Assembly (NCBI GenBank): GCA_947481685.1
Contig: CANKHA010000017.1
Span: 1 to 56,069, forward strand
Origin: Bradyrhizobiaceae bacterium
GTDB taxonomy: Bacteria > Pseudomonadota > Alphaproteobacteria > Rhizobiales > Xanthobacteraceae
Direction of reading: 5' to 3'
Length of the DNA stretch: 56,069 nucleotides
The number at the start of each line of letters is the position of its first letter. The first letter of the stretch is position 1. The notes beneath the pieces are model-generated. The model saw only the letters and a list, made by a program, of their open reading frames with translations. It made no database searches and was not told where the DNA came from. This document shows positions 52,296-56,069 of this stretch, piece after piece. The position numbers and the translations under genes are program-made.

Positions 52296-53735
52296 ATGGC
52301 ACTGTTCGGCAAACTAGGCGTAAGCATTTCGGAGTGGCTTTCGGACACCCCGAATCTCGCGGAATTGACACGCGGCTCGTCCATCAACCTTGCGGTGACC
52401 GGCTTGAGTCGTGCCGGCAAGACTGTGTTCATCACCAGCCTCGTCCACAATATCCTCAGCGCCTTGCATCAACCGCATCGGATGCCGCTGCTGGCGGTGG
52501 TGCGCGATGGCCGACTGATCGGTGCGAGGCTGGCTCCGAAGAGCGGCCCGCTGAAGCGCTTCCCCTATGAAGACAACATCGCATACATGGCGGCCGATCC
52601 CGCCAACTGGCCGGCGCGCACGGCCGACATCAGCGAAATCGAGATCGACATCCGCTTCGTCCCCGCAGGCGCGATGGGTTACATGCTCGGACGCCTCGGC
52701 AGCGGCCCTGCGACACTGAAGCTCCGGATCATCGACTACCCCGGCGAATGGCTGCTCGACCTGCCGCTGCTCGGCCAAAGCTATGTCGAGTGGTCGCGCG
52801 CAACGTTGAAGCTTTGCCGCCAGGGGATTCGCGCGGAAACGGCACGCGACTTTCTTGCCTTTCTGTCGGACCATCGTGCCGGCGATCCGGCGCGCGACGA
52901 GGACGCGGGGCGCGCGCACGAACTCTATCGCGAGCATTTGCTGACGGCGCGCGACAAGCATGCGCTGAGCTTCCTGCAGCCAGGACGTTTTCTCGAGGCC
53001 GGGGCGTCCGGAGACCCCTCCTATATTCGGTTCGCGCCAATGGACTTCCCGGAAAGCGTCACCGAGACAAGACCCGGCACGCTGGCCGCGCTGATGAAAA
53101 GCCGGTTCGAGGCCTACAAGGCGGAAGCGGTGACGCCGTTCTACACCGAGCACTTCCGCAACTTTTCCCGCCAGGTCGTGCTGGTAGATGTGCTCGGCGC
53201 ACTGCTCGCTGGGCGCGAGGTGTTCGAAGACACCCGGCGCGCGATCGATGCGATTCTGGAAAGCTTCCGCTACGGCCACAGCGGAATCATCCGTCGGCTG
53301 CTGCGCAGCGCGCGGATCGAGAAGGCGCTGTTTGCCGCCACCAAGGCCGATCATGTGCCGGAGGTGCAGCGGGACCATCTGGCCGCGCTGTTGTGCAGTA
53401 TGGTCGCATCGTCATCGCTCGATCTCGCAAGCAGCAATGCCCGTACCGACGTCGTCGCGCTAGCATCGGTGATTTCCACCGAAGATGCCACGCAGGAGAT
53501 CAACGGCCATCAGGTGCAGGTCGTCGTCGGCAAGCCGGTCGGCAGCAGCAAGCGCGCGCAGTTTTTCGTCGGCAATGTTCCGGCCCGCCCCCCGCGCGCG
53601 GAAAGCTGGGGCCAGCCGTTCCTCAATATTCCGGTGTTCGAGCCACCGGTGATCGACGCATCGCCGACCGACGGCATCGCGCATATCAATCTCGACCTCG
53701 CGCTTGAGTACCTGATCGGAGACCAGTTGCGATGA
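52296..53735 (+). CDS. ycjX: YcjX-like P-loop NTPase
   Basis: The 479-residue YcjX/DUF463 protein has Walker A 'GLSRAGKT' at residues 36-43 and 'LRIIDYPGEWLLDLPLL' as a G-domain-like DxxG segment near residue 146. It belongs to a predicted GTPase family of envelope-stress regulons and often pairs with YcjF, as here; no catalytic role is proven. AAAGGA lies 8 bases before the ATG. Its stop overlaps the next start (ATGA), so it and the TIGR01620-type protein are coupled. Not obviously related to the glycan locus. Confidence 0.9.
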   Translation: MALFGKLGVSISEWLSDTPNLAELTRGSSINLAVTGLSRAGKTVFITSLVHNILSALHQPHRMPLLAVVRDGRLIGARLAPKSGPLKRFPYEDNIAYMAADPANWPARTADISEIEIDIRFVPAGAMGYMLGRLGSGPATLKLRIIDYPGEWLLDLPLLGQSYVEWSRATLKLCRQGIRAETARDFLAFLSDHRAGDPARDEDAGRAHELYREHLLTARDKHALSFLQPGRFLEAGASGDPSYIRFAPMDFPESVTETRPGTLAALMKSRFEAYKAEAVTPFYTEHFRNFSRQVVLVDVLGALLAGREVFEDTRRAIDAILESFRYGHSGIIRRLLRSARIEKALFAATKADHVPEVQRDHLAALLCSMVASSSLDLASSNARTDVVALASVISTEDATQEINGHQVQVVVGKPVGSSKRAQFFVGNVPARPPRAESWGQPFLNIPVFEPPVIDASPTDGIAHINLDLALEYLIGDQLR

Positions 53736-54763
53736 GCAATCAGGACAACACCCTGCGCCCGCAGGTCATCGAGCAGTCCGACGCGCCACGCGGCAACGCG
53801 ACCGAGACGCTGTCGCCGCGCGTCACCGAGACCGCCGACTTCGGCCGCATCGTGCAGCCTGCGCCCGAACCGCAACTTCCCGTGGTTGTGCCGCCGGTAC
53901 CGAAGCGTAAACGCTGGACGATGAAGCTCGGCCTTACAGCGCTTGGTGTTGCGTTCGTGAGCTGGCTCACCATCGATCTGTACATGTGGGTGTCCTCGGC
54001 CTTCGCCTCCGGCGTGGGCCTCGGCTGGGCGGCCGCCGCCACCGTAACGGTCGCCCTCACCGCCGCCTTCGCCATGATCGCGCACGAGATGCGAAGCTAT
54101 CTCGTGCTCAAGACGGTGGAAGCCAACCAGGAAAAGCTGGCGCATCAGCTTCAGAACACCACCCAGTCCGAAGCGCGCGACGCCATTCGCGCCGTGATCG
54201 CGGAGATCGCGCTCGACAGCAAGACCAAGGCATCGCTTGAGACCTTCCAGCGGCAGGTGCAGCCGCATCATTCGCCTGCGCAGCAGATTGAGATTTTCGC
54301 GCAGACGGTGATCACGCCGCTCGACCGCCGCGCCGAATCGGTGATCCGACGCGCCACCAGCCGCGCCTTCGGCATCACCGTGATCAGCCCGACCGCGATC
54401 ACCGATGCGGTGTTCTTCATCTATGTTGCCGTCAGGATGGTGCGCGAGATCGCGACCTGTTACGGTCACCGGCCGAGCACACTCGCCACCATCCATCTGT
54501 TGCGTCGGCTGATGGTCGAAGCCGGCAAGCTCGGCTTTGTGGATTTTGCCGGCGCAACTTTCACGCAGTATGTCGGCGGGGCCGTGCTGGAGCGCGTTGC
54601 GACCAGCGCGGCGGAATCGATGTACGCATCGCAGCGCATGGCGCGCATCGGGCTCGTCGCGATGAGCATGTGCCGCCCGGTTCCGTTCCGGAAAGACGAG
54701 GTGCCCGGCATCCTGTCGTCGCTGATCGGCAACCTGTTCAAGCGCGCTACGAAGACGGACTAG
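53732..54763 (+). CDS. ycjF: YcjF/TIGR01620-type membrane protein
   Basis: The 343-residue protein has a soluble N-terminal part rich in Pro (about 1-60), two hydrophobic segments near residues 66-85 and 90-112, and a long C-terminal DUF697-like domain ('TSRAFGITVISPTAITDAVF', 'FVDFAGATFTQYVGG'). The family is fixed to the inner membrane and is commonly encoded after ycjX; its function is unknown. Its TAG stop shares CTAG (54760-54763) with the convergent MFS gene. Confidence 0.88.
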   Translation: MSNQDNTLRPQVIEQSDAPRGNATETLSPRVTETADFGRIVQPAPEPQLPVVVPPVPKRKRWTMKLGLTALGVAFVSWLTIDLYMWVSSAFASGVGLGWAAAATVTVALTAAFAMIAHEMRSYLVLKTVEANQEKLAHQLQNTTQSEARDAIRAVIAEIALDSKTKASLETFQRQVQPHHSPAQQIEIFAQTVITPLDRRAESVIRRATSRAFGITVISPTAITDAVFFIYVAVRMVREIATCYGHRPSTLATIHLLRRLMVEAGKLGFVDFAGATFTQYVGGAVLERVATSAAESMYASQRMARIGLVAMSMCRPVPFRKDEVPGILSSLIGNLFKRATKTD

Positions 54764-56052
54764 CTGTACCGTGTGTGCTCGACCGCCCGTTGCGGAATGA
54801 AACGCACCAGCGCGAGGCAGACCAGCGCCGTCAGCACCAGATAGAGGCCGGGCGCACCGGGCCAGCCAGTGAGCTTCACCAGTAGCGTCGCGATCAGCGG
54901 CGCGGTGCCGCCGAACAGGACGAGCGCGGTGTTGTAGCCGACTGACAAGGACGTGCATCGCAACGCGGGGCCATGCAGCGACACAAACACCGCCGGCAGC
55001 GTGCCGAGAAATACCGCCGCCAACAAGGCGAGGCCGAACTGCGCAAGTACAACGGCCGGAAGCGTACCGGTGGCCGCGAGCAGCAATAGCGGAACGGATA
55101 ACACCACGGTCGCCATCGAGCCCACGATCAGCATCCGCCGGTGGCCGATGATGTCCGAGAAGTGTCCCGTCGCCAGCGTTGCCAGCAAACCCGCGACCAG
55201 GCCAAAGGTGCCGATGCCGAGCGCTGTCTGGTAAGGCAGCCCGATGATCTCGCTTATGTTGCTGATGAACCAGACGAACACGACATAATAGCCGACCGAC
55301 GCGCTCCAGTTCAGTCCGGCGGCGATCATCATCTGCCGCCATTCCGTGCGCAACGCTGTGCGCAACGGCTGGTTTGGCAGGCGATCGCAAGCAGCAAGCT
55401 CCGCGAACACCGGGGTGTCCGGCACGCCGATACGCGCCCACAGTCCGAAGAAGCCGACCAGGATTCCGGTGAGGAACGGCACGCGCCAGCCCCACTCCTG
55501 CATCGCCCCGGGCGACAGCATTTCGGAGATCATCCAGCCGACGGCAGCGCCGAGCAGACCACCGATCATCGCGCCGAAATTCGCGACGCTGCCATATACG
55601 CCGCGGCGGTGATCGGGCGCCTGCTCCACCAAGAAGATGATTGAGCCGGAAAATTCACCGCCCGCAGATACACCCTGCACAAGACGCAGAATGAGCAGCA
55701 GGATCGGCGCCCAGATACCAACGCTTTCATAAGTCGGCAGCAACCCCATCAGGAATGTCGGGATCGCCATCATGCACACCGACAACGTGAGCGCCTGACG
55801 CCGCCCAAAGCGATCGCCAATATGGCCGAAAATGATGCCGCCGAGCGGCCGCGCCAGAAATCCGAGCGCAAAGACTGCGTAGCTGTTGATCAGGCCCACC
55901 AGCGGATCGGCGGACGGAAAGAAATGCGAGGCAATAAAGGGGGCGAGCACGCCGAACAATGCGAAGTCGTACCATTCGAGCACATTGCCGACGACGCCGG
56001 CGACGATCACGCGGCGGGCTGCGCCCGTATCGTCCCGGATGTCAGCCGTCAT
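54760..56052 (-). CDS. MFS transporter, metabolite:H+ symporter type
   Basis: The 430-residue protein has 12 membrane segments and the MFS loop motif 'GHIGDRFGRRQALTLS' near residues 76-91, plus 'RLVQGVSAGGEFSGS'. This matches the metabolite:H+ symporter group (KgtP, ProP, ShiA-like), which takes up dicarboxylates, osmolytes or aromatic acids. No ribosome site is obvious at the chosen ATG, and the neighbouring region runs to the window edge, so the start is less certain. Substrate unknown. Confidence 0.9.
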   Translation of the reverse strand: MTADIRDDTGAARRVIVAGVVGNVLEWYDFALFGVLAPFIASHFFPSADPLVGLINSYAVFALGFLARPLGGIIFGHIGDRFGRRQALTLSVCMMAIPTFLMGLLPTYESVGIWAPILLLILRLVQGVSAGGEFSGSIIFLVEQAPDHRRGVYGSVANFGAMIGGLLGAAVGWMISEMLSPGAMQEWGWRVPFLTGILVGFFGLWARIGVPDTPVFAELAACDRLPNQPLRTALRTEWRQMMIAAGLNWSASVGYYVVFVWFISNISEIIGLPYQTALGIGTFGLVAGLLATLATGHFSDIIGHRRMLIVGSMATVVLSVPLLLLAATGTLPAVVLAQFGLALLAAVFLGTLPAVFVSLHGPALRCTSLSVGYNTALVLFGGTAPLIATLLVKLTGWPGAPGLYLVLTALVCLALVRFIPQRAVEHTRYS

Positions 56053-56069
56053 GGGTCGAGCATCGCGAG

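Noticed and set aside
53510-55495. 661-codon minus-strand frame across the YcjX/YcjF and MFS genes
   Set aside because: Overlaps three well-supported genes and has no motifs; shadow frame.
1-56069. CRISPR arrays, tRNA/rRNA genes, transposons or prophage
   Set aside because: No spaced repeat series, cloverleaf-like sequence, transposase or integrase was seen on either strand.

Overview
The window looks like a chromosomal segment of a high-GC alphaproteobacterium, most likely a Hyphomicrobiales member near Bradyrhizobium/Rhodopseudomonas/Afipia (Nitrobacteraceae or Xanthobacteraceae). The reasons are the codon use, a TctC-type orphan binding protein, a GT21-like glycosyltransferase, and palindromic intergenic repeats of the 'gatccgaaaaccggtgcccacttttcgggatca' type, which I recall as very common in that group. 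I see no tRNA, rRNA, CRISPR array, transposase or phage gene. Coding density is high: no gene-free stretch exceeds 300 bases, and the longest are 48994-49275 and 39768-40032.

Region by region. 119-9514 is ordinary chromosome: a dioxygenase/TctC pair, a GT21-like glycosyltransferase, thiE-thiD, a stand-alone RAM (Lrp ligand-binding) protein, a DMT exporter, a membrane-anchored dihaem cytochrome c, a CHRD protein, a cytochrome c' and a hypothetical periplasmic protein. 9632-13996 is an RND efflux pump with its lipoprotein adaptor. 14058-17087 is murJ, divergent from a mannose-1-phosphate guanylyltransferase gene that opens a long surface-polysaccharide region.

17136-23841 is a minus-strand sugar-nucleotide block: DegT aminotransferase, Gfo/Idh dehydrogenase, transaldolase-like protein, UDP-sugar epimerase, UDP-HexNAc 6-dehydrogenase and a GT4 transferase. 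23920-28835 is plus-strand: sulfotransferase, a large methyltransferase-like protein, a second methyltransferase, and a surface-carbohydrate GT-B protein. 28832-39767 is the most striking part: ten tightly packed, mostly overlapping minus-strand genes. It begins and ends with paralogous GT-B-like proteins of unknown function. Inside are NeuB-, NeuC- and NeuA-like nonulosonic acid genes, a D-2-hydroxyacid dehydrogenase, a thiamine-diphosphate enzyme, a Gfo/Idh oxidoreductase, a sulfotransferase and a polysaccharide deacetylase. 40033-48993 holds a flippase-like ABC transporter, a GT4 transferase, a PhyH-like dioxygenase and five more sulfotransferase-family genes, some of visibly lower GC. 49276-52202 holds an asparagine synthetase and a WecA-like polyprenyl-phosphate sugar-phosphate transferase. 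52296-56052 returns to ordinary chromosome: a YcjX/YcjF-like pair and an MFS transporter.

Taken together, 15.6-52.2 kb reads as a locus for a sulfated, nonulosonic-acid-containing surface glycan. Precursors would be GDP-mannose, amino or uronic sugar nucleotides and a CMP-activated nonulosonate. A WecA-like enzyme would start the lipid-linked chain, glycosyltransferases extend it, the PglK/MsbA-like ABC protein flips it, and seven sulfotransferases, methyltransferases and a deacetylase decorate it. Sugar identities are inference. The thiamine-dependent and hydroxyacid-dehydrogenase steps inside the nonulosonate operon fit no pathway I can name and are the best candidate for something undescribed.
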